Source of the DNA: Gemmatimonadota bacterium
Lineage (GTDB): Bacteria > Gemmatimonadota > Gemmatimonadetes > Palauibacterales > KS3-K002
DNA length: 37,486 bases
NCBI GenBank assembly: GCA_020344215.1
Contig: CP070815.1
Span: 1,730,473 to 1,767,958 of the forward strand
Direction of reading: 5' to 3'
Position numbers and translations under genes: made by a program. Positions 25,056-35,774 of this stretch are shown here, one piece after another. Each line of letters opens with the position of its first letter. Position 1 is the stretch's first letter. Below the pieces are notes generated by a model that was given only the letters and a program-made list of their open reading frames with translations, searched no databases and was not told the DNA's origin.

Positions 25056-25111
25056 GGGGGCGTCGGGTTACGCGTGTCGAGGACTGGGTACGAGTGATGA
25101 TATGACTTGAG

Positions 25112-25150
25112 CGTTCGGTATTCTGCAGTTTCTACATTCAATATTCGGAA
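25112..25150. repeat. ATTC-rich short-word tract before the hbd-like gene
   Basis: GTTCGGTATTCTGCAG, then TTCTACATTC and AATATTCGG form a run of ATTC-type words. A similar run, GTTCGGCGTTCAGC and ATTCTACATTCGG, lies at 29778-29804 downstream of glyA. I see no inverted arm here. The match of order and spacing between the two sites suggests one short-repeat family. It lies in the 110-bp gap before ATG 25165. Confidence 0.4.
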
Positions 25151-25164
25151 CACGAGGTAGCAAG

Positions 25165-26025
25165 ATGGCTCCTAACGGAATGAAGGTCGCGGTTATCGGC
25201 GGCGGAACCATGGGCAACGGGATCGCCCATGTCTTCGCCCAGGCTGGGATTGATGTGGTGCTCATCGACGTGAGCAAGGATCTGCTCGAGAAAGCCCTCG
25301 CCACCATCGACAAGAACATGAGCCGCCAGGTCAAGAAAGAGGTCATCGACCAGGCCACCAAGGATGCGGCGCTCAAACGTATCGAGACCTCCACCGACCT
25401 CAAGGCGGCCAAGGGCTGCGAGCTGGTCGTCGAGGCGGTACCCGAGAACGAGGACCTCAAGGCCGATATCTTCAAGAAGCTCGACGATATCGCGCCCGAG
25501 AACGCCATACTCGCCAGCAACACGAGCTCCATACCCATCACGCGCCTCGCTGCCAACACCGGCCGGCCGGGGCAGGTCATCGGCATGCACTTCATGAACC
25601 CCGTGCCGATGATGCAGTTGGTCGAGGTGGTGCGCGGGTTGGCCACCTCCGACGCGACGGCCGACACCGTGACGAAGCTGGCCGCCGATCTCGGCAAGAC
25701 GCCCATCGTCGTCAACGACTCGCCGGGCTTCGTCAGTAACCGTGTCCTCATGCCGATGATCAACGAGGCAGTCTACTGCCTCTACGAAGGCGTCGGGACC
25801 GCCGAGGCGATCGATCAGGTCATGAAGCTCGGGATGAACCACCCGCTGGGGCCGCTGGCGCTGGCCGACCTGATTGGGCTCGACGTCTGCCTCTTCATCC
25901 TCGAGGTATTGCACAACGATCTCGGCGAGGACAAGTATCGTCCTTGTCCGTTACTCCGGAAGCACGTGGACGCCGGCTGGCTTGGCCGCAAGACCGGCCG
26001 CGGCTTCTACGATTACGAGAAATAG
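25165..26025 (+). CDS. 3-hydroxybutyryl-CoA (3-hydroxyacyl-CoA) dehydrogenase
   Basis: NAD(P)-dependent oxidoreductase interconverting 3-hydroxyacyl-CoA and 3-ketoacyl-CoA. The 286-residue product has the dinucleotide motif GGGTMGNG (G12-G19), the SNTSSIPIT block and the catalytic histidine in [11 protein letters not shown] (H142). It ends in the C-terminal helical domain with [15 protein letters not shown] and [14 protein letters not shown]. This is the length and layout of the single-function butyryl-type enzyme (Hbd/PaaH), not the fused FadB type. The acyl-CoA dehydrogenase starts 18 bp after it, which makes a two-gene operon likely. Confidence 0.94.
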   Translation: MAPNGMKVAVIGGGTMGNGIAHVFAQAGIDVVLIDVSKDLLEKALATIDKNMSRQVKKEVIDQATKDAALKRIETSTDLKAAKGCELVVEAVPENEDLKADIFKKLDDIAPENAILASNTSSIPITRLAANTGRPGQVIGMHFMNPVPMMQLVEVVRGLATSDATADTVTKLAADLGKTPIVVNDSPGFVSNRVLMPMINEAVYCLYEGVGTAEAIDQVMKLGMNHPLGPLALADLIGLDVCLFILEVLHNDLGEDKYRPCPLLRKHVDAGWLGRKTGRGFYDYEK

Positions 26026-26043
26026 TGTGAGCCGAGCTACAAC

Positions 26044-27216
26044 ATGAAGCGCGATTACACTCTGAACGAAGAACAAGAGCAAATCCGACAGCTCGCCCGC
26101 GAGTTCGCCGAGAACGAGCTGCGCCCGCGCTCGGCAGAGTGGGATCGTAAGGCAGAGCACCACTCCGAGGTGATTCCGCTGATGGGCGAGCTCGGCTTCT
26201 TCGGCATGCTGTTGCCGGAGGAGTACGACGGCCTCGGGCTCGGCATGCTCAGCTACCTGGTGGCGCTCGAGCAGATAGCCTGGGGCGACGCCTCGGTGGC
26301 GATCACGCTGTCGGTCCACAACTCGCTGCCCACCCAGATGATCCTCAAGTACGGGAGCGAGGAGCAGAAGCAGAGGTGGCTGCCGCCGATGGCGCACGGC
26401 GAGGCGGTCGGCGCTTTCGCGCTCAGCGAGGCCGATGCCGGCAGCGACGCGGCAAGCCTCAAAGCGCGGGCCGTTCGTGACGGTGACGGCTGGATCTTGA
26501 ACGGCGAGAAGATGTGGGTGACGAACGGCGGCGCTGCGCAGGTGGTGCTGACCATGCTGCGGACCGACGAGCCCGGCAAACGTCGGGGCCCGCGCGGGAT
26601 CGGCGCCTTCGTCATCCCGACCGACACGCCCGGCTACATCGTCGGGAAGAAGGAGGACAAGATGGGGCTGCGCGGCTCGGAGACCGTCTCGATCGCCTTC
26701 GAGGACATGCGGCTCGGCCACGACGCTTTGCTGGGCGAGCCGGACAAGGGGTTCATCTACGCGCTGTCCAGCCTCGAGGGCGGCCGGCTCGGCGTGGGGG
26801 CGCAGGCTCTGGGGATAGCCCAGGCCGCTTTCGATCACACCGTCGAGTACGCCGGTCAGCGGAAGCAGTTCGGCAAGCCGATCAAGGACTTCCAGGGGCT
26901 GGGATTCAAGATCGCCGACATGTCCACGCGCATAGAAGCGTCCCGCGGGCTCCTCTACCGGGCGGCCCGGGCCTGGGACGCCGGCCGCAGCGAGATGCGC
27001 TTGTCCAGTATGACCAAGCTCTACGCCAGCGAGACCGCCGTCTGGGTGACGTCGCAGGCGATCAACATCTTCGGCGGCTACGGCTTCATGAAGGAGTACC
27101 CGGTCGAGAAGCTGTTCCGCGACGCCAAAGTGACGGAGATCTACGAGGGGACCAGCGAGATACAGCGCATAGTGATCCTGCGGACCCTGTATCAGGAGAA
27201 GGCAGCCGGGGCGTAG
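26044..27216 (+). CDS. Acyl-CoA dehydrogenase (short/medium-chain type)
   Basis: FAD enzyme that forms 2,3-enoyl-CoA. The 390-residue product has the family blocks FALSEADAGSDAAS, MWVTNGG, KMGLRGSETVSIAF and QAFGxP-like QFGKPIKDFQGLGFKIADM, and ends in EIYEGTSEIQRIVI. The glutamate in that last block (E368) is at the catalytic-base position of the SCAD/MCAD type. Isovaleryl-CoA dehydrogenase places its base elsewhere and usually has Gly there, so a short-chain or butyryl-like substrate is more likely. Electron transfer to ETF is expected, but no etf genes are in the window. It follows the hydroxyacyl-CoA dehydrogenase by 18 bp. Confidence 0.93.
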   Translation: MKRDYTLNEEQEQIRQLAREFAENELRPRSAEWDRKAEHHSEVIPLMGELGFFGMLLPEEYDGLGLGMLSYLVALEQIAWGDASVAITLSVHNSLPTQMILKYGSEEQKQRWLPPMAHGEAVGAFALSEADAGSDAASLKARAVRDGDGWILNGEKMWVTNGGAAQVVLTMLRTDEPGKRRGPRGIGAFVIPTDTPGYIVGKKEDKMGLRGSETVSIAFEDMRLGHDALLGEPDKGFIYALSSLEGGRLGVGAQALGIAQAAFDHTVEYAGQRKQFGKPIKDFQGLGFKIADMSTRIEASRGLLYRAARAWDAGRSEMRLSSMTKLYASETAVWVTSQAINIFGGYGFMKEYPVEKLFRDAKVTEIYEGTSEIQRIVILRTLYQEKAAGA

Positions 27217-27267
27217 GTACTTGACCTACTCAGCGTTGCGGTGGCAATAGAAAGACGAGGTGCGAAG

Positions 27268-28326
27268 ATGGAAGTCTTCAAGGCGATGGGTAAGATGGAT
27301 CACGAGCAGGTCGTGTTCTACCGGGAGCCGTCCATCGGCTACCTGGGGATCATCGCGATCCACGACACAACCCTGGGGCCGGCCCTGGGCGGTACCCGCT
27401 TCTGGAAGTACGGGTCGGAGGAGGAAGCGTTGGTCGACGTGCTTCGCCTCTCGCTCGGCATGACGTACAAGGCAGCCGTGGCCGGTCTCAACCTGGGCGG
27501 CGGTAAGTCGGTGATCATCGGCGATCCCGATACGCCGCGCCGCGAGATGATCTTTCGAGCGCACGGCCGCGCGGTCGAGACGTTGAAAGGCCGCTATATC
27601 ACCGCTGAGGACGTCGGCACCTCCGTCGAGGACATGGACTACGTTCACATGGAGACCGACCATGTTGTCGGCATCGCCGGCCGCTCGGGCGACCCGTCAC
27701 CGGTGACCGCCTACGGCACGTACCGTGGGATGAAGGCCTGCGCGCTGGAGAAGTACGGCGACGACTCGCTCAAGGGTAGGGCCGTCGCGGTTCAGGGCGT
27801 CGGCCACGTCGGGTACTACCTCTGCGAGAACCTGGCAGCCGAGGGGGCGAAGCTCATCGTCACCGACATCAGCCAGGACAAGGTCGCCCGCACCGTCGAG
27901 GACTTCGGCGCCGAGGGCGTCAAGCCCGACGAGATCTACGGCGTCGACGCCGATATCTTCGCGCCTTGCGCGCTAGGTGCTATAGTCAACTCGAAGACGA
28001 TTCCCCAGCTCAAGTGCGACATCATCGCCGGCGCGGCCAACAACCAGCTGGCCACCGAGGAGGATGGCAAGGCCGTGCAGGAGCGTGGGATCCTCTACGC
28101 GCCCGACTACGTGATCAATGCCGGCGGCCTGATCAATGTCTACTCGGAGCTCGCCGACTGGTCGACCGACCGCTCGAAACGCAAGGCCGGCGAAATCTAT
28201 CAGACGCTGCTCGAGGTCTTCGAGCTGGCGCGCGAGGAGAAACTGACCACCGGCGAGGCAGCCGACCGTATCGCCGACCGCCGTATCGACCGCGTCGGGC
28301 AGCTGCACAAGTCGAGGATCAGCTGA
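27268..28326 (+). CDS. ldh: Leucine dehydrogenase (Glu/Leu/Phe/Val dehydrogenase family)
   Basis: NAD-dependent oxidative deamination of branched-chain amino acids to 2-oxo acids. The 352-residue product closely follows the Bacillus leucine dehydrogenase pattern: EVFKAMGKMDHEQVVF, IAIHDTTLGPALGGTRFW, GMTYKAAVAGLNLGGGKSVIIGDP with K68 and K80 (the usual catalytic lysines), ITAEDVGTSVEDMD, SPVTAYGTYRGMKA, the NAD fold VQGVGHVGY, and CALGAIVN with AGAANNQLATEEDG. ATG 27268 has GAGG about 7 bases upstream; a GTG at 27241 is an alternative start. Its products feed branched-chain acyl-CoA metabolism, consistent with the neighbouring acyl-CoA genes. A repeat element lies downstream before glyA. Confidence 0.9.
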   Translation: MEVFKAMGKMDHEQVVFYREPSIGYLGIIAIHDTTLGPALGGTRFWKYGSEEEALVDVLRLSLGMTYKAAVAGLNLGGGKSVIIGDPDTPRREMIFRAHGRAVETLKGRYITAEDVGTSVEDMDYVHMETDHVVGIAGRSGDPSPVTAYGTYRGMKACALEKYGDDSLKGRAVAVQGVGHVGYYLCENLAAEGAKLIVTDISQDKVARTVEDFGAEGVKPDEIYGVDADIFAPCALGAIVNSKTIPQLKCDIIAGAANNQLATEEDGKAVQERGILYAPDYVINAGGLINVYSELADWSTDRSKRKAGEIYQTLLEVFELAREEKLTTGEAADRIADRRIDRVGQLHKSRIS

Positions 28327-28331
28327 GAGGC

Positions 28332-28417
28332 GGTAATCGGTGATCAGTAATCAGTACTTGGCCGATAGCAGCCGATGCTTGGAGGCGAAGGACTGATCAC
28401 TGATCACTACTCCAAGC
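28332..28417. repeat. Low-complexity inverted-repeat element, GATCAGTAA word (ldh-glyA gap)
   Basis: GTGATCAGTAATCAGT at 28340-28355 pairs 15 of 16 with ACTGATCACTGATCAC at 28392-28407. A second perfect 8-bp pair, GCTTGGAG (28377-28384) with CTCCAAGC (28410-28417), crosses the first stem, so the two could only form together as a pseudoknot. The element nearly fills the 110-bp gap. No T-tract is present. Confidence 0.6.
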
Positions 28418-28436
28418 ACAACGGAAGCCGGAACGT

Positions 28437-29730
<1,294 letters not shown>

Positions 29731-29738
<8 letters not shown>

Positions 29739-29776
29739 CGAGCCGCTCCCCCCTCGTTATTGGCTTCGCTATTGGG
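29731..29776 (+). terminator. Hairpin overlapping the glyA stop
   Basis: CCCAATAGCGAGCC (29731-29744) pairs with GGCTTCGCTATTGGG (29762-29776) with one bulged base, across a 17-base loop. The left arm contains the glyA TAG (29736-29738). No strong T-tract follows, so terminator function is likely but not certain. Confidence 0.55.
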
Positions 29777-29777
29777 T

Positions 29778-29985
29778 GTTCGGCGTTCAGCATTCTACAT
29801 TCGGAGCGCGGCCGAGGGCGCGCCCGCGGCCCCTCCGGGGTGGCTCCCGGCACCCTTGACTACGGTAGCAGCCCGAGAGAGGTTGTTGGGGTGTGATGCT
29901 AACGCGGAGCGTGAGGTAGCGGGTGATGAGAGGAGCTAGCACGCTGATTCTGGAACCAGGTGCCTGACGGAACGGGTGGGGCTGA
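29778..29985. other. Gap between glyA and the Minf_1886-like gene
   Basis: Starts with the ATTC-word tract at 29778-29804, resembling the one before 25165. A GC-rich stretch and then an AG-rich stretch follow up to the ATG at 29986. No other gene or RNA was recognised. Confidence 0.45.
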
Positions 29986-30363
29986 ATGGTAGGACAGAAC
30001 CTGCTGGCTAAGCTCCGGGCGCAGAACCCGCGTTATTCGGACGCCGCCTACCTGTTTGTCCTTTCCGCTCTTCAGTACGCGATCGATAGGCTGGACGAGC
30101 CTCGCCACATCACGGGGCCGGAGCTGGCCGAGGGGGTACGGGACCTGGCGATCGAGCGCTTCGGCCCGATGGCCCGCACCGTCCTCGAGCACTGGGGTAT
30201 CCACTCCACCGCCGACATGGGCGCGATCGTCTACGCTCTGATCGACTGTCACGTGCTGATCAAGCAGGAAAGCGACAGCCGCGAAGATTTCCAGGACGTC
30301 TTCGACTTCGACGAAGCCTTCGATCGCAACTACCCCTGGGGCCGGGTCGAGCCGCGACGATAG
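29986..30363 (+). CDS. Minf_1886 family protein (TIGR04138-like)
   Basis: The 125-residue product is a small soluble acidic protein beginning MVGQNLLAKLRAQNPRYSD. It has AAYLFVLSALQYAIDRL, HITGPELAEGVRDLAIERFG, VLEHWGIHSTADMGAIVYALID and the terminal FDFDEAFD segment. This order matches what I know as the Planctomycetes/Verrucomicrobia-associated Minf_1886 family, for which no function is established. A zinc-ribbon protein gene starts 54 bp downstream. The recurring HWGIHSTADMGAIVY core might be a ligand or protein-binding site. No catalytic motif is evident. Confidence 0.85.
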   Translation: MVGQNLLAKLRAQNPRYSDAAYLFVLSALQYAIDRLDEPRHITGPELAEGVRDLAIERFGPMARTVLEHWGIHSTADMGAIVYALIDCHVLIKQESDSREDFQDVFDFDEAFDRNYPWGRVEPRR

Positions 30364-30417
30364 CCGACCCCGATCCCAGCTACCGTACTGGACGGACCAC
30401 GCCTGGATAGGGAGGGG

Positions 30418-30624
30418 GTGAGTCGGTTGGACCGTGAGCGAGAGTTCCCAGTATGCAGGAAGTGCGACGCAGGGGCGCTGGTGCCGCTGTCGGACTACGG
30501 ACGCGAAGGCGCGCCCATCATGTACAAGGCCTGGGTGTGTAGCAACCCGGAGTGCGGCTTCAACATCCGCATCGACAACGGCGAGATCAGCTTCGGCCGT
30601 CAGATCCAGCATTCCTTCAAATAG
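30418..30624 (+). CDS. Small zinc-ribbon protein
   Basis: The 68-residue product has two metal-ligand pairs, CRKC (residues 13-16) and CSNPEC (about residues 41-46), so it very likely binds one zinc. The region between is predicted beta-rich (MYKAWVCSN). The C-terminus ends FGRQIQHSFK. The start is GTG 30418, with GGGAGGGG just upstream. It lies directly downstream of the Minf_1886-like gene, and a shared transcript is likely. A role is unknown. DNA, RNA or protein binding are all possible for such a small ribbon. Confidence 0.8.
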   Translation: MSRLDREREFPVCRKCDAGALVPLSDYGREGAPIMYKAWVCSNPECGFNIRIDNGEISFGRQIQHSFK

Positions 30625-30696
30625 CCGGACCATGAGCCGCGGCGAAGCGCCTGCTGATCGGCACGCGCTGCCCCGCTCCGGAGACCTGGTGATTAG

Positions 30697-32235
30697 ATGA
30701 GCGACCTCTACGGCGTCGAACGTCTGCCGCTGCCGCGAGCCCGCGAGATGGCCGAGATCGATCGGCGGGCCCGCGAGGAGCACGACGTCCCCGAGCGGTT
30801 GCTCATGGAGAGCGCCGGCCGGGCGATCGCCATGGTCATCCAGCACTTCTTCCCAGAGGGCAGGGTGGTGGCCGCCGTCGGGAGCGGACATAACGGCGGC
30901 GACGCCTACATCGCGCTGCGCGTGCTGCGCAGCTGGGGAAGGCAAGTGCTCGCGGTCCAGGCGGGTACCCAGCCACCCGACGCCGTGCTCACCCATCGTT
31001 GGGACGTGCCCGTCGAGTCGGCGGAGAACGCGACCCGCGCGTTCAGTTCCGCCGCGGTGATCGTCGACGGCGTGCTCGGCACCGGTAGCACCGGCAAGCC
31101 CCACGACCAGGCGGCCCGGATCATCGAGGCGATGAACGCCAGCAACGCTGTCCGCGTCGCCGTCGACGGCCCGTCAGGGATGGATTTCAGCACCGGCGCG
31201 GTCCCCGGCGCCTGCGTCGTCGCCCATCTGACCGTGACGCTCGGCTTCCCGAAGCTCGGCCTGCTCTTCCAGCCGGCACGCACCCGCTGCGGCCGTATCA
31301 TTGCCGCGGAGATCGGCTTCCAGCCCGTCCGCGACGACGAGGTCTCGGCCTGCGTGATTACGCCCGACTGGGCCCGGGCGCACCTGCCGCGGCGCGCGCC
31401 CGACGCCCACAAGGGCGACGCCGGCTATCTGTTGATCGCGGTCGGTCGCAAAGGAATGGCGGGTGCCGGCGTGCTCGCCGCCCGGGGCGCCCTGGCGATG
31501 GGCGCCGGCATCGTCAAGATCGCTTCCGACGCCGCCAACCGAGAGATCTATCAGAGCGCCGTGCCCGAAGCGATCTTCGTCGACATCGACGACGACCCGG
31601 CGCTGGCCGAGGCCGGCGAGTGGGCCCACGCCGTTGTCGTCGGCTGCGGGTTCGGCCAGGACAAGGTTGCCGCCGACCGGCTCGAGCGTGTCCTGGTATC
31701 GACCGGTGCGGTCCCGACCCTGATCGACGCCGACGGGCTCAATGTGCTCGCCGGCCGACCCGGCGATTTGGCGGAGTTGGGCAAGACCCGGCCCGTCGCC
31801 ATCACTCCGCACCCCGGCGAGATGGCGCGCCTGATGGGGCTGCCGACTCGCGAGGCCCGTGCCGACCCCGTCGCCGTCGCCGGCGCCGCCGCGCAGCAGC
31901 TGCGGGCCGCCGTCCTCTTCAAGGGTGCGCCCTCGGTCGTCGCCCTGAGCCACGAGCCGGTCCTCGTCACGTCCGCCGGATCCTCGGCCGCGGCTTCCGG
32001 CGGCTCCGGCGACGTCCTCTCCGGCGCCTGCGGTGCCATGCTCGCCGCCCGCATGCCGCGGCGCGAGGCGTTGGCCGTCGCCCTCTTCTACTGCGGCCGT
32101 GCCGCCCAGCTCGGGCCGCCGATGGGACGCAGCTCGCTCGAGCTGGTCATGGGCCTACCCGCCGCTCTGGAGAATCCCGGAGCCAGCACGCCGCCGCTTC
32201 CCTTCGTCCTGTTCGATCAGCCGCCGCCGCGGTGA
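30697..32235 (+). CDS. nnr: Bifunctional NAD(P)H-hydrate epimerase / ADP-dependent NAD(P)H-hydrate dehydratase
   Basis: Repairs hydrated NADH and NADPH. The 512-residue product is a fusion. The N-terminal half (about 1-215) is the YjeF epimerase with VGSGHNGGDAYIALRVL, DGVLGTGSTGKP and DGPSGMDFSTG. The C-terminal half (about 230-505) is the ribokinase-like dehydratase with HKGDAGYLLIAVG, DADGLNVLAG, ITPHPGEMARLMG and the nucleotide-binding GGSGDVLSGACGAML. Both active sites look intact. The stop overlaps the GTG of thiL (GTGA). A short ORF upstream ends in ATGA with its start codon (see findings). Confidence 0.95.
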   Translation: MSDLYGVERLPLPRAREMAEIDRRAREEHDVPERLLMESAGRAIAMVIQHFFPEGRVVAAVGSGHNGGDAYIALRVLRSWGRQVLAVQAGTQPPDAVLTHRWDVPVESAENATRAFSSAAVIVDGVLGTGSTGKPHDQAARIIEAMNASNAVRVAVDGPSGMDFSTGAVPGACVVAHLTVTLGFPKLGLLFQPARTRCGRIIAAEIGFQPVRDDEVSACVITPDWARAHLPRRAPDAHKGDAGYLLIAVGRKGMAGAGVLAARGALAMGAGIVKIASDAANREIYQSAVPEAIFVDIDDDPALAEAGEWAHAVVVGCGFGQDKVAADRLERVLVSTGAVPTLIDADGLNVLAGRPGDLAELGKTRPVAITPHPGEMARLMGLPTREARADPVAVAGAAAQQLRAAVLFKGAPSVVALSHEPVLVTSAGSSAAASGGSGDVLSGACGAMLAARMPRREALAVALFYCGRAAQLGPPMGRSSLELVMGLPAALENPGASTPPLPFVLFDQPPPR

Positions 32236-33197
32236 GCGTGACCCCACTTGGCCCGGGCGCCGAGTTCGACATTATCCGCCGCATCCTGAAAGATGCCGCG
32301 CCGCCGGGGCCCGAGATCGCTTTGGCCTCCGGCGACGACTGCGCGCTCGTCCGGGCGGGCGACTCGTACCTCGCGCTGACCGTCGATCTCACCGTCCAGG
32401 ATGCCCATTTCCTCCTCGATTGGGGGTCGGCGGAGCTCGTCGGCGGCCGGGCGGTGCGTGCCGCGCTCTCCGACCTGGCGGCGATGGCCGCCCAGCCCGT
32501 CGGCGTCCTGGTGGCGCTGAACCTGCCAGCCGGGTCGGGTAGCGAGTTGGCCGAGCAGGTGGCTGAAGGCTGCCGCGCCGCGGCCGAGGCGTATGGCGCG
32601 CCGCTCATCGGCGGCGATCTCTCCCGTGGCGGCAGCGGGCTCGCTCTCGACGTCGCCGCCCTGGGAACCGTGGACGAGCCGCTGTTACGCAGCGGCGTTC
32701 GGCCCGGTGACGAGCTGTGGGTGACCGGGCGGCTCGGCGCGGCGGCCGCCGCCGTTCAGGCCTGGAAGGCGGGTCGGGCGTTACCGGACGAGTGGCGCCA
32801 GCGCTTCTGGGCTCCGGAGCCGCGCATCCGCGAGGCCCGCTGGCTGGCGGAACGCGGCGCGTCGGCGGGGATCGACCTGTCCGACGGTCTGGCCGCCGAC
32901 GCCGGGCATCTCTCGGCGGCGTCGGGTGTGGGGATCGAGCTCGACTGGGAGGCGGTCCCGGCGCCGGCTGGCGTCGAGCCCGCCCTCGCCCTCGCCGGCG
33001 GTGAGGACTACGAATTGCTCGTTGCCCTCCCCGGTGGCATATTAACGGCGGAGCTCGTCTCCGAGTTTGAACGGACATTCGGCATCCCCCTGACCCGCGT
33101 TGGCCGAGCCGTGACCGGTATCGGCGTGCGGGTTTTTCGTGATGGGGAGGAGGTAGCGCTCGATGCGTCGGGCCACGACCACTTCAAAGCCGGGTAG
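32232..33197 (+). CDS. thiL: Thiamine-monophosphate kinase
   Basis: Last step of thiamine diphosphate synthesis, phosphorylating thiamine monophosphate. The 321-residue product starts at GTG 32232, overlapping the nnr stop. It has the ThiL pattern: GPGAEFDIIRRI, the metal-binding ASGDDCAL and VDLTVQDAHF, LSDLAAMAAQPVGVLVALNLP, IGGDLSRG, GVRPGDELWVTGRLG, GIDLSDGLAADAGHL and GGEDYELLVALP. All expected blocks are present. The frame stays open far upstream inside nnr, but that part is a shadow, and the family sequence begins right at 32232. Confidence 0.93.
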   Translation: MSVTPLGPGAEFDIIRRILKDAAPPGPEIALASGDDCALVRAGDSYLALTVDLTVQDAHFLLDWGSAELVGGRAVRAALSDLAAMAAQPVGVLVALNLPAGSGSELAEQVAEGCRAAAEAYGAPLIGGDLSRGGSGLALDVAALGTVDEPLLRSGVRPGDELWVTGRLGAAAAAVQAWKAGRALPDEWRQRFWAPEPRIREARWLAERGASAGIDLSDGLAADAGHLSAASGVGIELDWEAVPAPAGVEPALALAGGEDYELLVALPGGILTAELVSEFERTFGIPLTRVGRAVTGIGVRVFRDGEEVALDASGHDHFKAG

Positions 33198-33200
33198 ACT

Positions 33201-33962
33201 GTGATTCGATCCATTTGGGTGGCGATCGTCGGCGCCTCGATCCTGCTCACGCTGGGCACGTTCCTGATCATCGGCGCCTACCTGGGGCTGCCCAGGCGCT
33301 GCTACCTCTGGTCCGGCCGCTTCTTCAGCAGGGCGCTGCTCTGGGCCGGCGGCACGCCCGTGCGAGTCTCGGGGCTCGAGAACATCGATCGCCAGAGCCC
33401 CCAGGTCATCGCATCGAATCACCAGTCGATGTTCGACGTCTGGGCCATGGCTGCGAATATCCCGGTGCGGCGCTATCACTTCGTCGCCAAGAAGGAGATC
33501 CGCCGGATCCCGATCTTCGGCCGCGCTGGCGAAGCCGCCGGCCACGTCTACGTCGATCGAGGGAACTGGGCGTCCGCCGTCGAGTCACTGAAAGAGGCCG
33601 GCCGCAAGCTCAGGGAGGATGAGAGCACCGCCGTCGTCTTCCCTGAGGGCACGCGGTCGCTGACCGGCGACCTGCAGAAGTTCAAGAAGGGTCCGTTCAT
33701 CATGGCCATCGAGGCAGGCGTCCCCATCGTGCCCGCCGTGATCGACGGGACCTTCGAGATACTCCCCAAGCGCGGACTCCGCATTAACCCGCAGCCGATA
33801 ACAGTGCGCTTCGGCGAGCCCGTCGACACCAGGCCTTACACGCACGACGATCGCGATGCGCTGATCGCTCGTGTCCACGCCCTGATGGCCGAGATGCTCG
33901 GCGAGCTCAGGGCGCCGGAAGGATACAGCGGGCCGAAACGGCTCGCCGAACAAGTCGCATGA
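33201..33962 (+). CDS. plsC: 1-acyl-sn-glycerol-3-phosphate acyltransferase
   Basis: Membrane enzyme adding the second acyl chain to form phosphatidic acid. The 253-residue product has a hydrophobic N-terminal segment (about residues 5-30). It carries the acyltransferase motif NHQSMFDVW (H74, D79), the KKEIRRIPIFG block and the EGTRS motif in FPEGTRS (about 147-153), followed by VPIVPAVIDG. The family motifs are complete. The GTG start lies 3 bp after the thiL stop, so it is translated with nnr and thiL. eno follows after 11 bp. Confidence 0.94.
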   Translation: MIRSIWVAIVGASILLTLGTFLIIGAYLGLPRRCYLWSGRFFSRALLWAGGTPVRVSGLENIDRQSPQVIASNHQSMFDVWAMAANIPVRRYHFVAKKEIRRIPIFGRAGEAAGHVYVDRGNWASAVESLKEAGRKLREDESTAVVFPEGTRSLTGDLQKFKKGPFIMAIEAGVPIVPAVIDGTFEILPKRGLRINPQPITVRFGEPVDTRPYTHDDRDALIARVHALMAEMLGELRAPEGYSGPKRLAEQVA

Positions 33963-33970
33963 GCGAGTGA

Positions 33971-35260
<1,290 letters not shown>

Positions 35261-35263
35261 TCG

Positions 35264-35333
35264 TACTCGTAGTTGTACTCGTACTCCTACTCGACAGGAG
35301 CTTCGAGTAGGAGTACGAGCAGGAGTACGAGTA
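35264..35333. repeat. Low-complexity inverted-repeat element, CGTACTC word (eno-ftsB gap)
   Basis: Arms of 31 bases (35264-35294 and 35303-35333) are built from GTACTC and its complement GAGTAC, with 27 of 31 pairs and only an 8-base loop. The inner 17 pairs (35278-35294 with 35303-35319) are perfect. It ends about 20 bases before ATG 35356. This is the strongest hairpin of the set. No T-tract follows. Confidence 0.75.
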
Positions 35334-35355
35334 GGATTGATTATGAGGGGGGTAG

Positions 35356-35754
35356 ATGGGGAAGATGGGGAAGAAGAGGAAGAAGAAGGGCAGGGGAAAG
35401 AAGAAGACCCGGCGGCAGGAGCAGGCCCGCGGCAGGCGCTTCATCGATATCACGATCGTCGCCATGCTGCTCTTGGCGGCCTACTTCGCCATCTTCGGCG
35501 GCGAGTACTCGGTCTTCGAGCTCCGCAGTCTGGAGAGCCTCGAACAAGAGCGCGCCGCCGAGCTCGCCGGCACCGAGGCCGAGATCGACTCGCTCCAGGC
35601 CGAGGCCCTTCTGCTGGAGAGCGACGCCGACGCCATCGAGCGGGTCGCCCGGGAGCGCTACGGCATGATCCGCGACGGCGAAACGCTGTATCGCTTCCGC
35701 GAGGCGACCCCGACCGACTCAACCGGAATTGACGACGACGGGGAGGGGGAGTAG
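35356..35754 (+). CDS. Septum formation initiator (FtsB/DivIC-like) protein
   Basis: The 132-residue product has the FtsB/DivIC layout: a short, very basic N-terminal cytosolic tail (residues 1-27), one hydrophobic helix (about 29-48), a coiled coil (about 55-90) and a C-terminal block IERVARERYGMIRDGETLYRF. That block is characteristic of the family, which is part of the divisome FtsQBL complex. ATG 35356 follows a GA/GGG-rich sequence. Position next to eno is the usual location of this gene in many bacteria, which strengthens the call. The C-terminus ends in an acidic tail. Confidence 0.88.
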   Translation: MGKMGKKRKKKGRGKKKTRRQEQARGRRFIDITIVAMLLLAAYFAIFGGEYSVFELRSLESLEQERAAELAGTEAEIDSLQAEALLLESDADAIERVARERYGMIRDGETLYRFREATPTDSTGIDDDGEGE

Positions 35755-35774
35755 CTTACTTTTCCCTACAATCT

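Noticed and set aside
28327..28436. Glycine riboswitch upstream of glyA
   Set aside because: The gap is filled by the GATCAGTAA repeat element and no riboswitch core motif is visible.
31620..32231. Upstream extension of the thiL frame
   Set aside because: It is an out-of-frame shadow of nnr, and the ThiL family sequence starts at 32232.
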